Shown here: positions 18,537 through 27,097 of the stretch, in pieces | How the letters are laid out: the number at the start of each line of letters is the position of its first letter | How positions within the stretch are numbered: position 1 is the stretch's first letter | NCBI GenBank assembly: GCA_963701715.1 | Contig: CAVPAX010000004.1 | Coordinates: 186,001 to 250,000, forward strand | DNA length: 64,000 nt | DNA from: Methylotenera_A sp963701715 | GTDB taxonomy: Bacteria; Pseudomonadota; Gammaproteobacteria; Burkholderiales; Methylophilaceae | Reading direction: 5' to 3' | Made by a program: the position numbers and the translations under genes | Notes under the pieces: model-generated | What the model was told of the DNA's origin: nothing | Seen by the model: the letters and a program-made list of their open reading frames with translations, nothing else | Databases searched by the model: none

Positions 18537-19520
18537 ATGCAGCGCATTCTACTTATCAAAACTTCTTCATTAGGCGATGTGATTCACAATCTACCAGTCG
18601 TGACAGACGTGCGCGCACATTTCCCCAATGTACAGATTGACTGGATTGTGGAAGAAACCTTCGCAGATATTCCACGCATGCATCCTGACGTGAATCAAGT
18701 AATGACTGTCGCCATGAGGCGTTGGCGCAAACAAATATTCAGCAAAAAAACCTGGTCAGAAATAAGTGGGTTCAAAAACGCATTATCACAAACCACATAC
18801 GATGCAGTGATTGATACGCAAGGTCTGCTTAAAAGCGCATTAATCGCACGTAATGCAAATGGCGTTAGGCACGGCTATGACAGCAATTCCATCCGCGAAC
18901 CGCTTGCCAGCCGGTTTTATGACAAAACCTATGCGATTTCATACCAGCAGCACGCCGTGCAAAGAAACCGCGCACTCGCCGCGTTGAGTTTGAATTATGC
19001 ACCACCAGCAGACGCGCCTGATTATGGCATTTCAGCTAAACACACTAAAAATGATGCCCCTGGAAACCGCATGGACATTAGCCTGCAGGGTAGCTATATT
19101 GTTGGGCTGCATGGCACCAGTCGCGATAGCAAGTTATGGCCAATAGCGCATTGGATAGATTTAGGCAGACAGTTAGCACAGCAAAACTTTAATCTGGTTT
19201 TGCCCTGGGCGAGCGAGGCTGAATTTAATCGCGCCAGCGAAATTGTGCAGCAGCTGCAAAACGCCACTGTTCTACCAAAGTTAAGTATTGCTGAGCTGGC
19301 TGGCATAATAGCAAATGCTCAGGCAGCAATCGGCGTAGATACCGGCCTATCACATCTTGCCGCTGCGCTTGATAAACCCGTTGTCGCGATATACACCGAC
19401 ACCAACCCTTCCCTCACGGGCGTGATGGCTGGTGCGCATGCCCAAGCGATAAACCTTGGTAATATTGGTGAAATTCCTATTGTGGCGGACGTTTTGGATT
19501 CGCTCGGTAAAATTCTCTAA
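18537..19520 (+). CDS. waaC: LPS heptosyltransferase I
   Basis: A GT9 family enzyme of about 327 residues. It begins with RILLIKTSSLGDVIHNLPV, then WIVEETFADIPRMH and the C-terminal GVDTGLSHLAAAL donor-binding motif. It transfers the first L-glycero-D-manno-heptose to Kdo2-lipid A. The open frame runs upstream to 18516, but ATG 18537 places the conserved N-terminus at residue 1 and is chosen. Downstream lies grpE with its own sigma-32 promoter. Confidence 0.94.
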   Translation: MQRILLIKTSSLGDVIHNLPVVTDVRAHFPNVQIDWIVEETFADIPRMHPDVNQVMTVAMRRWRKQIFSKKTWSEISGFKNALSQTTYDAVIDTQGLLKSALIARNANGVRHGYDSNSIREPLASRFYDKTYAISYQQHAVQRNRALAALSLNYAPPADAPDYGISAKHTKNDAPGNRMDISLQGSYIVGLHGTSRDSKLWPIAHWIDLGRQLAQQNFNLVLPWASEAEFNRASEIVQQLQNATVLPKLSIAELAGIIANAQAAIGVDTGLSHLAAALDKPVVAIYTDTNPSLTGVMAGAHAQAINLGNIGEIPIVADVLDSLGKIL

Positions 19521-19537
19521 AAAATTTAACCTTTCAG

Positions 19538-19565
19538 CTTGAAATAAAAAACTGCATCCCCATTT
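19538..19565 (+). promoter_or_regulatory. Sigma-32 (heat shock) promoter of grpE
   Basis: The -35 element CTTGAAA (19538-19544) and the -10 element CCCCATTT (19558-19565) are separated by 13 bases, a near-exact fit to the RpoH consensus. It lies 49 bases upstream of the grpE start. RpoH itself is encoded at 35 kb in this window. Confidence 0.88.
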
Positions 19566-19614
19566 CCTGAATAGTGTTATTAAGAAGTGTCAGTCAGACT
19601 AACAGGGGAAACAC

Positions 19615-20127
19615 ATGCAGGAAGACCAAAATAATCAGCAGACCGAACAAGAAACAACATCAGAATCTGATGCAGCACAATCGCCGGAAGCACGCATCGC
19701 ACAGCTGGAAGCAGCGCTAGAAGAAGCCAAAGCCAGCGTGTTATATGTGAAAGCAGAAGGCGAGAACATACGCCGCCGTGCCATGGATGATATCGACAAA
19801 GCGCGTAAATTCGCCTTAGAAAAATTCAGCGGTGAATTACTGGCAGTAAAAGACAGTTTGGATGCCGCGCTAAACGTGGGCAACGCAGATGTAGCCAGCT
19901 ACAAGAATGGCGTAGAACTCACAGCCAAGCAGCTCAGCTCAGTATTCGAAAAATTCAACATCGCTGAAGTTAATCCCGTTGGTGAAAAGTTTGACCCGAA
20001 CAAACACCAGGCCATAAGCATGCTGGAAAACAGCGGTGAACCCAATACAGTGACAAGCGTGCTGCAAAAAGGCTATACGTTGAATGACCGCGTATTAAGG
20101 CCTGCTCTGGTAACGGTAGCAAAATAA
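19615..20127 (+). CDS. grpE: Nucleotide exchange factor GrpE
   Basis: A 170-residue GrpE of normal length: an acidic low-complexity N-terminus (about 25 residues), a long coiled-coil helix rich in A, E and K (about 28-90) including ENIRRRAMDDIDKARKFA, and a C-terminal beta domain ending in VLQKGYTLNDRVLRPALV, the family signature. It releases ADP from DnaK. A ribosome binding site AGGGGAAAC precedes the ATG. The gene order is waaC-grpE-dnaK-dnaJ; hrcA, which often precedes grpE, is absent here. Confidence 0.97.
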   Translation: MQEDQNNQQTEQETTSESDAAQSPEARIAQLEAALEEAKASVLYVKAEGENIRRRAMDDIDKARKFALEKFSGELLAVKDSLDAALNVGNADVASYKNGVELTAKQLSSVFEKFNIAEVNPVGEKFDPNKHQAISMLENSGEPNTVTSVLQKGYTLNDRVLRPALVTVAK

Positions 20128-20163
20128 TTACCTTAAGAATTTTAAGGTTATTGGGCTTTTAAC

Positions 20164-20192
20164 TATTGAAATGGTAAAAACCCACCCCACAT
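20164..20192 (+). promoter_or_regulatory. Sigma-32 promoter of dnaK
   Basis: TATTGAAA (20164-20171) and CCCCACAT (20185-20192) are spaced by 13 bases, the same spacing as in the grpE promoter. The -10 element is the classic CCCC-AT form; the -35 element is slightly off consensus. It lies 47 bases upstream of the dnaK ATG and follows the short CCTTAA/TTAAGG hairpin after grpE. Confidence 0.8.
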
Positions 20193-20239
20193 AGACTTCA
20201 GGTTGATTTAAAACTTTAAGAATTTAAAAGGAACGAAAC

Positions 20240-22159
20240 ATGGGCAAAATTATTGGTATTGACTTAGGTACAACTAACTCCTGCGTAGCCGTGATGGAAG
20301 GCGGCAAGCCGCGCGTGATTGAAAACGCAGAAGGCACACGCACCACACCTTCTATTATCGCTTATCAGGAAGATGGCGAGATATTAGCTGGCGCACCAGC
20401 CAAACGCCAAGCAGTGACTAACCCGAAAAATACGCTATTTGCAGTAAAGCGTTTGATTGGTCGCCGCTTTGAAGAAAAAGAAGTACAAAAAGACATTAAA
20501 CTCATGCCTTACACCATTGCTAAAGCAGACAATGGCGATGCATGGGTAGAAGTGCGCGGCACAAAAATGGCGCCTCCACAAATTTCGGCTGAAGTACTGC
20601 GTAAAATGAAAAAAACTGCCGAAGATTATTTAGGTGAAGAAGTGACCGAGGCCGTGATTACAGTGCCTGCTTACTTTAACGACAGCCAACGCCAAGCCAC
20701 AAAAGACGCGGGCCGTATCGCTGGCTTGGATGTAAAACGCATTATTAACGAGCCGACCGCAGCAGCGCTGGCATTTGGTTTAGACAAACAAGAAGGTGAT
20801 CGCAAAATTGCCGTGTATGACTTGGGCGGCGGTACTTTTGACGTGTCGATTATCGAAATTTCCAGCATTGATGGCGAGCATCAATTTGAAGTGCTTTCTA
20901 CCAACGGTGACACATTCCTGGGTGGTGAAGACTTTGATAACCGCATCATCGACTTTTTGGCGGATGAATTCAAAAAAGAAAACGGCCTGGATCTACGTAA
21001 TGACCTGTTGGCTAAGCAACGCTTAAAAGAAGCAGCAGAAAAAGCAAAGATAGAATTATCAGGTGCCGCACAAACCGAAGTGAACTTGCCATACATCACT
21101 GCGGATGCGACTGGTCCGAAACACTTGGTGGTAAAAATCACCCGTGCGAAACTTGAAAGTCTGGTGGACGATTTAATCGAACGCACGATTGCACCATGTA
21201 AAACAGCCATTAAAGACGCTGGAGTGTCTATTGACGACATTACCGACGTAATTTTGGTGGGCGGTCAAAGCCGCATGCCAAAAGTGCAAGAGAAAGTGAA
21301 AGAGATTTTTGGTAAAGAGCCACGTAAAGACGTGAACCCTGACGAAGCAGTAGCCGTTGGTGCTGCAATTCAAGGTGGTGTGTTGCAAGGTGACGTGAAA
21401 GATGTGTTGTTGCTTGATGTAACGCCATTGTCACTTGGTATTGAAACGCTAGGTGGCGTGATGACCAAACTCATCAAGAAAAACACGACGATTCCTACCA
21501 AGGCATCGCAGACTTTCTCAACCGCTGAGGATAACCAGAATGCTGTGACGATTCAGGTGTTGCAAGGTGAACGCGAAATGGCGAGTGGCAACAAATCGCT
21601 TGGTCAATTTAACCTGAGCGATATTCCACCTGCACCGCGCGGCATGCCGCAAATTGAAGTGACGTTTGACATTGATGCCAACGGTATTTTGCATGTTTCT
21701 GCAAAAGATAAAGCCACTGGCAAAGAAAACAAAATCACCATCAAGGCTAATTCCGGCTTGAGTGAAGAAGAGATCAAACGCATGGAAGAAGATGCAGCAG
21801 CCCACGCGGATGAAGACAAAAAATTGCGTGAACTGGTAGATGCACGTAACAGTGCAGACGGCATGGTGCATAGCGTGAAGAAATCACTCACTGAGCATGG
21901 CGATAAACTGGATGCGGATGAAAAGGCAAAAATTGAAGCCGCCATCAAAGACGTGGAAGATGTGCTGAAAGATGGCGACAAAGAAACCATCGAAGCCAAA
22001 ACCAATGCCTTGATGGAAGCATCGCAAAAGATGGGCGAAAAAATTTATGCCGAGCAGCAAGCGCAACAAGGCGGTGCTCAAGAGGCGCAGCCACAAGGCG
22101 AAAAAACCGTTGATGGCGATGTGGTGGATGCTGAGTTTGAAGAAGTGAAAAAAGACTAA
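20240..22159 (+). CDS. dnaK: Chaperone DnaK (Hsp70)
   Basis: A 639-residue full-length Hsp70. The ATPase domain starts GIDLGTTNSCVAVMEGG and contains IINEPTAAALAFG and YDLGGGTFDVSI. The linker VLLLDVTPLSLGIET leads into the substrate-binding domain, and a lid of about 100 residues ends with acidic VDAEFEEVKKD. It binds hydrophobic peptide segments in an ATP-driven cycle with GrpE and DnaJ, both encoded next to it. A strong SD sequence AAAAGGAACG precedes the ATG. Confidence 0.99.
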   Translation: MGKIIGIDLGTTNSCVAVMEGGKPRVIENAEGTRTTPSIIAYQEDGEILAGAPAKRQAVTNPKNTLFAVKRLIGRRFEEKEVQKDIKLMPYTIAKADNGDAWVEVRGTKMAPPQISAEVLRKMKKTAEDYLGEEVTEAVITVPAYFNDSQRQATKDAGRIAGLDVKRIINEPTAAALAFGLDKQEGDRKIAVYDLGGGTFDVSIIEISSIDGEHQFEVLSTNGDTFLGGEDFDNRIIDFLADEFKKENGLDLRNDLLAKQRLKEAAEKAKIELSGAAQTEVNLPYITADATGPKHLVVKITRAKLESLVDDLIERTIAPCKTAIKDAGVSIDDITDVILVGGQSRMPKVQEKVKEIFGKEPRKDVNPDEAVAVGAAIQGGVLQGDVKDVLLLDVTPLSLGIETLGGVMTKLIKKNTTIPTKASQTFSTAEDNQNAVTIQVLQGEREMASGNKSLGQFNLSDIPPAPRGMPQIEVTFDIDANGILHVSAKDKATGKENKITIKANSGLSEEEIKRMEEDAAAHADEDKKLRELVDARNSADGMVHSVKKSLTEHGDKLDADEKAKIEAAIKDVEDVLKDGDKETIEAKTNALMEASQKMGEKIYAEQQAQQGGAQEAQPQGEKTVDGDVVDAEFEEVKKD

Positions 22160-22186
22160 TGCAAAATCACAGAGTTTAGCCTGCGA

Positions 22187-22217
22187 GACAAGAGCCACGA
22201 CCATCGTGGCTTTTGTC
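22187..22217 (+). terminator. Long hairpin between dnaK and dnaJ (partial terminator or processing site)
   Basis: A 14-base arm (GACAAGAGCCACGA) pairs with TCGTGGCTTTTGTC across a three-base loop. There is no long T-run after the stem, so attenuation or RNA processing and stabilisation between dnaK and dnaJ is more likely than complete termination. Confidence 0.6.
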
Positions 22218-22259
22218 TTTGCCTAACTCAACATTTCTCTAAAGTAATTGGATAAAAAA

Positions 22260-23381
22260 ATGGCTGCAAAAAGAGATTACTACGAAGTATTAGGCGTTAA
22301 TAAAGACGCTACAGAAGAAGAAATCAAAAAATCTTATCGCAAACTGGCGATGAAATATCACCCTGACCGCAATCCTGATAACCCCAAGGCAGAGGAACAG
22401 TTTAAAGAGGCGAAAGAAGCCTATGAAATGCTTTCTGACGACCAGAAACGTGCGGCTTACGACCAGTATGGCCATGCCGGCGTAGAACAAGGTGCCGGCC
22501 CTGGTGGCTTTAGCAGCGCCGGTTTCGGGGATGCTTTTGGCGATATTTTCGGCGATATTTTCGGTGGTGGTCGCTCTGGAAGTCAGCGCAGCAATGTATA
22601 TCGCGGCGCAGATTTACGCTACAACATGGAAATCAGCCTGGAAGACGCAGCCAAAGGCACAGAAACCAAAATCCGCATTCCTGTACAAGCTACATGTGAA
22701 ACCTGCAAAGGCTCCGGCGCACGTCCAGGCACACAGCCTGTCAGCTGCACTACCTGCGGCGGCCACGGTCAGGTGCGTATGCAGCAAGGCTTTTTTTCGG
22801 TACAGCAAACCTGCCCAAAATGTCACGGCACAGGCAAAATGGTCAAAGAGCCCTGCCCAACCTGTCATGCGGCTGGCCGTGTTAAACAAAACAAGACCTT
22901 ATCTGTCAAAATTCCTGCTGGCGTGGATGAAGGCGATAGAATCCGTTTAAGCGGAGAAGGCGAAGCCGGTGTTAATGGCGGCCCAACCGGCGATTTGTAT
23001 GTGGTGATTCACCTGAAAAAACACGAAATCTTTCAGCGTGATGGCGGCAATTTACACTGCGAAATGCCGATCAGCTTTACAACGGCAGCTTTGGGCGGCG
23101 AGATTGAAGTGCCCACACTTGGCGGCTCGGCTAAAATGAAAATCCCAGCCGAAACCCAAACCGGCGGCGTATTCAGATTAAAAGGTAAAGGCATCAAGCC
23201 GCTTCGCCAATCTGACCACGGCGATTTGATGGTGCATGTGGTGGTGGAAACTCCTGTGAAACTCACCGAAAAGCAAAAAGAACTGCTACGCGAATTTGAT
23301 AAAAGCACGCAGGCAGATGCAGGAAAACACAGCCCGAAGAACAAAAGCTGGGTAGACAAAGCCAAAGACTTTTTTGGGTAG
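22260..23381 (+). CDS. dnaJ: Chaperone DnaJ (Hsp40)
   Basis: A DnaJ of about 373 residues. The J domain has DYYEVLGV and the HPD motif in KYHPDRNPDNP, followed by a Gly/Phe-rich linker (FGDIFGDIFGGG). Four CXXCXGXG-type zinc repeats run from CETCKGSG to CPTCHAAG, and the C-terminal substrate domains follow. ATG 22260 (MAAKRDYYE) is preferred over the in-frame TTG at 22248. It stimulates DnaK ATP hydrolysis and delivers clients. Confidence 0.98.
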   Translation: MAAKRDYYEVLGVNKDATEEEIKKSYRKLAMKYHPDRNPDNPKAEEQFKEAKEAYEMLSDDQKRAAYDQYGHAGVEQGAGPGGFSSAGFGDAFGDIFGDIFGGGRSGSQRSNVYRGADLRYNMEISLEDAAKGTETKIRIPVQATCETCKGSGARPGTQPVSCTTCGGHGQVRMQQGFFSVQQTCPKCHGTGKMVKEPCPTCHAAGRVKQNKTLSVKIPAGVDEGDRIRLSGEGEAGVNGGPTGDLYVVIHLKKHEIFQRDGGNLHCEMPISFTTAALGGEIEVPTLGGSAKMKIPAETQTGGVFRLKGKGIKPLRQSDHGDLMVHVVVETPVKLTEKQKELLREFDKSTQADAGKHSPKNKSWVDKAKDFFG

Positions 23382-23448
23382 CTTAAGCTAGATTGATGCT
23401 AACTTCTTTGATTCATCAATTCATTAAAGCAGCTGCACGGGGGATCAA

Positions 23449-24162
23449 ATGCCCAAAAAGTTTTTAGTACTTCTGCTTCTTTTCCTCGCAATGGCAACGG
23501 TAGGTGCAAGCATCTACAAATGGGTGGATGAGCAAGGAAAAACTGTTTATTCAGATAAAGCGCCTCATGGCAAGACAGCTCAGCCGGTTTATATTCCCCC
23601 TCAACCACCCAAGGAAGAACTAGAGCGGGCTCAGCAAGAACTAGAGAGACAACGGGAGAAGCTTCGTGCCGATCGCGAGCAAGAAAGCGACAGGCTTCTG
23701 AGTACCTCTGAGGACTCAACACAGCTTGCACCTTTTCCTCCCAATGCAACCTCGGAGTATCTAGCTACAAAGGGAACTGGTATTTCGTACGATTTCAATT
23801 CTGGACGTTTAGTCGCGCAATACAATATTTCTGTGCAAGCCAGACCAGACATCCCTGTAGGAGCATACCTTGAATTCCGCTTTGAAAATCCCGCAGACCA
23901 AGGCAATCCATTCATCGTGAGCAGAACGGTCAAAGTAACGCGCAACATAAAAGATGACGTGCTAATCATTAGGTCTCCTGAAGTTGAGGGGTTGAAGTGT
24001 CGAAATTATGAAGTGCTGGTAGAAGTGTACGAAAGCGAAAAAAAAACCAAGCTATTGGGAAGCTACCGGCAACTTATTCAATCAAGGGTTGACACAGCGA
24101 GAGTGCATTCCATGGAGCAAATGTTTGACGACTTGGCACGGCTCAAACAAATCTGTCCTTGA
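23449..24162 (+). CDS. DUF4124 domain periplasmic protein
   Basis: A 237-residue protein with an N-terminal signal sequence (KKFLVLLLLFLAMATVGA), then IYKWVDEQGKTVYSDKAP, the DUF4124 signature seen in many betaproteobacterial envelope proteins. A short E/R-rich stretch (about residues 65-90) predicted as coiled coil follows. The C-terminal 120 residues are probably beta-rich with two cysteines (LKCRNYE and the last CP). The function is unknown. It is unlinked in function to dnaJ; 67 bases separate them. Confidence 0.8.
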   Translation: MPKKFLVLLLLFLAMATVGASIYKWVDEQGKTVYSDKAPHGKTAQPVYIPPQPPKEELERAQQELERQREKLRADREQESDRLLSTSEDSTQLAPFPPNATSEYLATKGTGISYDFNSGRLVAQYNISVQARPDIPVGAYLEFRFENPADQGNPFIVSRTVKVTRNIKDDVLIIRSPEVEGLKCRNYEVLVEVYESEKKTKLLGSYRQLIQSRVDTARVHSMEQMFDDLARLKQICP

Positions 24163-24550
24163 TGGGAAACACCTGCCACGTGCGATTAGATCGTGTAGAC
24201 GCGCAAGGGCGCAAAAGCTTGCGTATTGCGCCGCATGAAACATTTCTCTTTCGGCGTATTAGTTTACGTAATACGCCCTAGAAGAATTTATAAAACACAT
24301 GCCCTGCAATCCAATATCCATGCGGGCTACAGGGCATGTGTTTTAATTAAAAAGTTACTCATTTAAACCATTTGGAATTGCAGTTAGCGCTTCCCACGCA
24401 TCGCTAGATTCTTGATGGTTTTACCGCGCTCTCCGGCATGCTAATATAGGCTGCAACCCGCGCCAATATTACATTCCAGTTACATGCATGCCATCATTCT
24501 GTAACATTCTTTTATTAAAATACAGGTTCTTTCAAAAGGAGAATAAAAAC
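24163..24550. other. Non-coding stretch with a hairpin and repeat copy R1
   Basis: 388 bases without a credible gene. It holds a 9-bp perfect hairpin GGCGTATTA / TAATACGCC (24253-24277), the dispersed palindrome R1 (24292-24344), and the leader of the small secreted protein gene with an AAAGGAG ribosome binding site at its end. No recognisable RNA family was seen. Confidence 0.6.
24292..24344 (+). repeat. Dispersed palindrome copy R1
   Basis: Perfect 15-base arms (AAAACACATGCCCTG and its complement at 24330-24344) flank a 23-base centre containing CCAATATCCATGCGGGCT. It is the best-preserved of six copies in the window and lies 3' of the DUF4124 gene. Confidence 0.85.
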
Positions 24551-24904
24551 ATGAATCAAAAGTTCATCAAAAACATTTTAATCAACAGCTTAATCGTAGG
24601 TGGCTTACTTGTATCAACCATGCAGGCTAATGCGGCAGGCTTTCATGAGGGCTTAAACAACGACGGCATTGCCGTTTCATCTGCCAAATTTAACGAAATT
24701 CTAGCCAGAACAAAAATGGAACAGCTGGGTTACAACTTTGGCGCACCAGATGAAATTCAAACGCTGAAAGATACCACTGGCGCTAAGGTAGGCTCAGTTT
24801 GGATTTATCATGATGCGGTGAAAAATGATAGTGGCTTACAAAACGCTAACTTTGTCATCATCAATGGCAAGTTGCAGTACGCGACTTTATCTGATGCTTC
24901 ATAA
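24551..24904 (+). CDS. Small secreted protein of unknown function
   Basis: A protein of about 117 residues with a clear signal peptide (INSLIVGGLLVSTMQANAA, cleavage after ANA/A about residue 33). The mature part is about 84 residues and has no family I recognise; it ends in VIINGKLQYATLSDAS and has no cysteines. ATG 24551 is chosen because AAAGGAG lies eleven bases ahead; the frame also opens upstream to 24488 without ribosome binding site. It is bounded by repeat copies R1 and R2 and followed by a strong bidirectional terminator. Confidence 0.75.
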   Translation: MNQKFIKNILINSLIVGGLLVSTMQANAAGFHEGLNNDGIAVSSAKFNEILARTKMEQLGYNFGAPDEIQTLKDTTGAKVGSVWIYHDAVKNDSGLQNANFVIINGKLQYATLSDAS

Positions 24905-24946
24905 GCATCTTTAACAATAGTTGGATTTATATTAATCCAGCTCGAA

Positions 24947-24973
24947 AAAAAGCCTGCAATTTGCAGGCTTTTT
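24947..24973. terminator. Bidirectional Rho-independent terminator
   Basis: A 12-bp perfect stem (AAAAAGCCTGCA / TGCAGGCTTTTT) with a three-base loop, and A/T-runs on both sides. It lies between the plus-strand secreted-protein gene and the convergent minus-strand gene at 25074. Confidence 0.92.
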
Positions 24974-25011
24974 AATTTGTAATTCAAATAAATCAATTAA
25001 AAAATATTTAT

Positions 25012-25060
25012 AAATATGCTCTTCAAGCCAATATCCATGAGCCTTGCAGAGCATCTATTT
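25012..25060 (+). repeat. Dispersed palindrome copy R2
   Basis: Arms ATGCTCT (25016-25022) and AGAGCAT (25048-25054) enclose CAAGCCAATATCCATGAGCC. The core is the same as R1 but the arms have been replaced by a different self-complementary pair, as in R3 and R4. It lies between two convergent genes. Confidence 0.8.
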
Positions 25061-25073
25061 TTATTTTAAAGCT

Positions 25074-25322
25074 TTATTCTAAAGTGCTCAAAATCGCTTT
25101 TAGTTCTTCTTTTGCATCGCTAAAGTCTTCGTAACTTTTGCCTGCTGTCCGAGCATACCAATACTTGCTGTTCCATACATCGCCTTCAATTTTGTGCAGC
25201 ACAGCGTGAATCCAGTTGGCTGTGCTATCGCTGTAATCTTGTGCGATTTTATGCGATTTATCCCATTCGCCATCCAGTGCGGCCTGCACTGCCAATTTAA
25301 GCTGCTGGGTGTTTTCTGCCAT
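25074..25322 (-). CDS. Small conserved hypothetical protein
   Basis: An 82-residue, probably all-helical soluble protein with LKLAVQAALDGEWDKSHKIAQDY, NWIHAVLHKIEGD and WNSKYWYARTAGK, a pattern seen in small conserved proteobacterial proteins of unknown function. It starts two bases past the gloA stop and is likely in the gloA-yfhL-coaD-rsmD transcription unit. No function can be assigned. Confidence 0.75.
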   Translation of the reverse strand: MAENTQQLKLAVQAALDGEWDKSHKIAQDYSDSTANWIHAVLHKIEGDVWNSKYWYARTAGKSYEDFSDAKEELKAILSTLE

Positions 25323-25324
25323 GA

Positions 25325-25726
25325 CTATTTGGGATATTGAATGCTGCCTTTTTGGATGAACTCGATTTTGTAACCATCTGGGTCTTCCACAAATGCAATA
25401 ATAATAGTGCCATGCTTCATAGGGCCGGCTTCACGCACAACTTTTCCGCCCAGTGCTTTTACCTTGTCACATGCGGCATAGGCGTCATCCACTTCAATGG
25501 CGATATGTCCGAACGCACCGCCCATTTCGTAGCTGGTTTTTCCGTAATTGTAGGTTAGTTCCAGCACAGTGTTATCGTATTCATTACCATAGCCTACAAA
25601 TGCCAAAGTAAATTCACCATCTGGATAATCATGCTGGCGCAGTAATTTCATGCCTAGCACTTCGGTATAAAACTTAATGGAGCGATTTAAATCACCTACG
25701 CGGAGCATGGTGTGCAGTATTCTCAT
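25325..25726 (-). CDS. gloA: Lactoylglutathione lyase (glyoxalase I)
   Basis: A 133-residue VOC-fold enzyme of normal bacterial GloA length. It begins RILHTMLRVGDLNRSIKFY with the first metal histidine, followed by FTLAFVGYG, VLELTYNYG with a metal glutamate, GHIAIEVDD with the second histidine, and DPDGYKIEFIQK with the second glutamate. It isomerises the methylglyoxal-glutathione hemithioacetal. It is eight bases from the ferredoxin gene. Confidence 0.95.
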   Translation of the reverse strand: MRILHTMLRVGDLNRSIKFYTEVLGMKLLRQHDYPDGEFTLAFVGYGNEYDNTVLELTYNYGKTSYEMGGAFGHIAIEVDDAYAACDKVKALGGKVVREAGPMKHGTIIIAFVEDPDGYKIEFIQKGSIQYPK

Positions 25727-25734
25727 TTCTTTTC

Positions 25735-25983
25735 CTATTTTTTTGTGATGCGATAATATTTTTCCATCAACTGCGCTTTAGTTTCTACCACATCCGGGTT
25801 AAATGGGATGCAATCTACCGGACATACTTGCTGGCATTGCGGTTTGTCATAATGTCCGACGCATTCGGTGCATAAATTAGGGTCTATCTCGTAAATCTCC
25901 TGCCCTTGTGAAATGGCACCATTAGGACATTCCGGCTCGCAGACATCACAGTTGATGCATTCATCAGTTATCATTAACGCCAT
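25735..25983 (-). CDS. yfhL: YfhL-type 2[4Fe-4S] ferredoxin
   Basis: An 82-residue ferredoxin. Cluster ligands are visible as CINCDVCEPECPNGA and, after a spacer, CTECVGHYDKPQCQQVCPVDC, with the 6-8 residue insertion between ligands that marks the YfhL/Alvin type. It is a low-potential electron carrier of unclear partner. The start abuts the coaD stop with no spacer. Confidence 0.93.
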   Translation of the reverse strand: MALMITDECINCDVCEPECPNGAISQGQEIYEIDPNLCTECVGHYDKPQCQQVCPVDCIPFNPDVVETKAQLMEKYYRITKK

Positions 25984-26472
25984 TTATTTACCCAATTTAC
26001 TCAAAATCTCCGCTTCAACCGTGGGCGATACAAACTGGTGCACATCGCCGCCCAAAGTAGCGACTTCACGCACCAGCGTTGATGAGACAAACATATATTG
26101 CTCGGCCGGCGTTAAGAAAATAGTTTCCAGCTTTGGGTATAGTTTGCGGTTCATACCCGCCAGTTGAAACTCATATTCAAAATCACTGGCTGCCCGCAAT
26201 CCACGCACCACGATCTGCGCACCCTGATCCTGCACAAACTGCATCAACAGGCCGCTAAAACCCATCACTTTTACATTACCGATTTTTTTAAACACCCCTT
26301 GCGCGAGTGATACGCGTTCTTCAAGACTGAACATAGTACGCTTATTGGTGCTGCCGGCGACGGCGACAATCACTTCATCAAACAAATCGGCCGCACGACG
26401 CACAATGTCCTCATGCCCTAAGGTGATAGGATCGAAGGTGCCGGGGTAAACTGCAATGCGGTTTTTACTCAT
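25984..26472 (-). CDS. coaD: Phosphopantetheine adenylyltransferase
   Basis: About 162 residues. It shows YPGTFDPITLGHEDI with the nucleotidyltransferase T/HxGH motif, the VRGLRAASDFEYE region, and FVSSTLVREVATLGGDV (ISSTxVRE signature). It makes dephospho-CoA from phosphopantetheine and ATP. ATG 26472 (MSKNRIAVYPG) is preferred; an upstream in-frame start at 26487 would add five residues. It lies directly downstream of rsmD, a common pairing. Confidence 0.97.
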   Translation of the reverse strand: MSKNRIAVYPGTFDPITLGHEDIVRRAADLFDEVIVAVAGSTNKRTMFSLEERVSLAQGVFKKIGNVKVMGFSGLLMQFVQDQGAQIVVRGLRAASDFEYEFQLAGMNRKLYPKLETIFLTPAEQYMFVSSTLVREVATLGGDVHQFVSPTVEAEILSKLGK

Positions 26473-26487
26473 ATTTGTCCTTAACAA

Positions 26488-27057
26488 TTAGGCTAATTTT
26501 AACAAATGATAATACACATTGCCCGCTTTACTTTGCTTAAATACCTGCCAGCGGCTATCTGCTTTAATCTCAAATTCCGCTTCAGCATAAATTACGCCAT
26601 CATCGCTAACATGCTGATTTAAAATAGGTAGAAGTTTGTTCAGCCAACCCTTATTGTAGGGCGGGTCGCAAAAAATCACATCGAATTTCTGTACATTGTT
26701 ATTTAGAAAATCGAGTGCATCCCGATTTGAAATTTCACAGTTATCTGCTTTTAAAAGCATTTTATTCTGCAAAAGGGATTGATATGCCCGATTAGAATTT
26801 TCTACCATCACCACACGCTTGGCATTACGTGATAACGCTTCAAAGCCAAATGCACCTGTGCCTGCGAATAGATCCAAGCAATTTTTGCCGGTTAAATCCT
26901 GACCCAGCCAGTTAAATACGGTTTGCCTCACCCGCTCGGGTGTAGGTCGCAACCCTTCGGCATCAGGAAATTTGAGTATACGGCTACGCCAGACTCCAGC
27001 ATTGATGCGGACTTGATTGCTAGTAACTTTAGTAGGTTTTGGCAAGGCCACACTCAA
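26488..27057 (-). CDS. rsmD: 16S rRNA (guanine966-N2)-methyltransferase
   Basis: A 189-residue RsmD. GVWRSRILKFPDAEGLRPTPERVRQTVFNWL contains the family's RPTxxRVRExLFNWL-like segment, LDLFAGTGAFGFEALSR is SAM motif I, and CDPPYNKG is the catalytic (D/N)PPY motif. It methylates G966 of 16S rRNA in the small subunit. It lies downstream of the M16 peptidase pair in a conserved proteobacterial order. Confidence 0.96.
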   Translation of the reverse strand: MSVALPKPTKVTSNQVRINAGVWRSRILKFPDAEGLRPTPERVRQTVFNWLGQDLTGKNCLDLFAGTGAFGFEALSRNAKRVVMVENSNRAYQSLLQNKMLLKADNCEISNRDALDFLNNNVQKFDVIFCDPPYNKGWLNKLLPILNQHVSDDGVIYAEAEFEIKADSRWQVFKQSKAGNVYYHLLKLA

Positions 27058-27097
27058 ACGAAGCAGTAGTTAAAGCTTCATTTTAACCTCTAATTGC

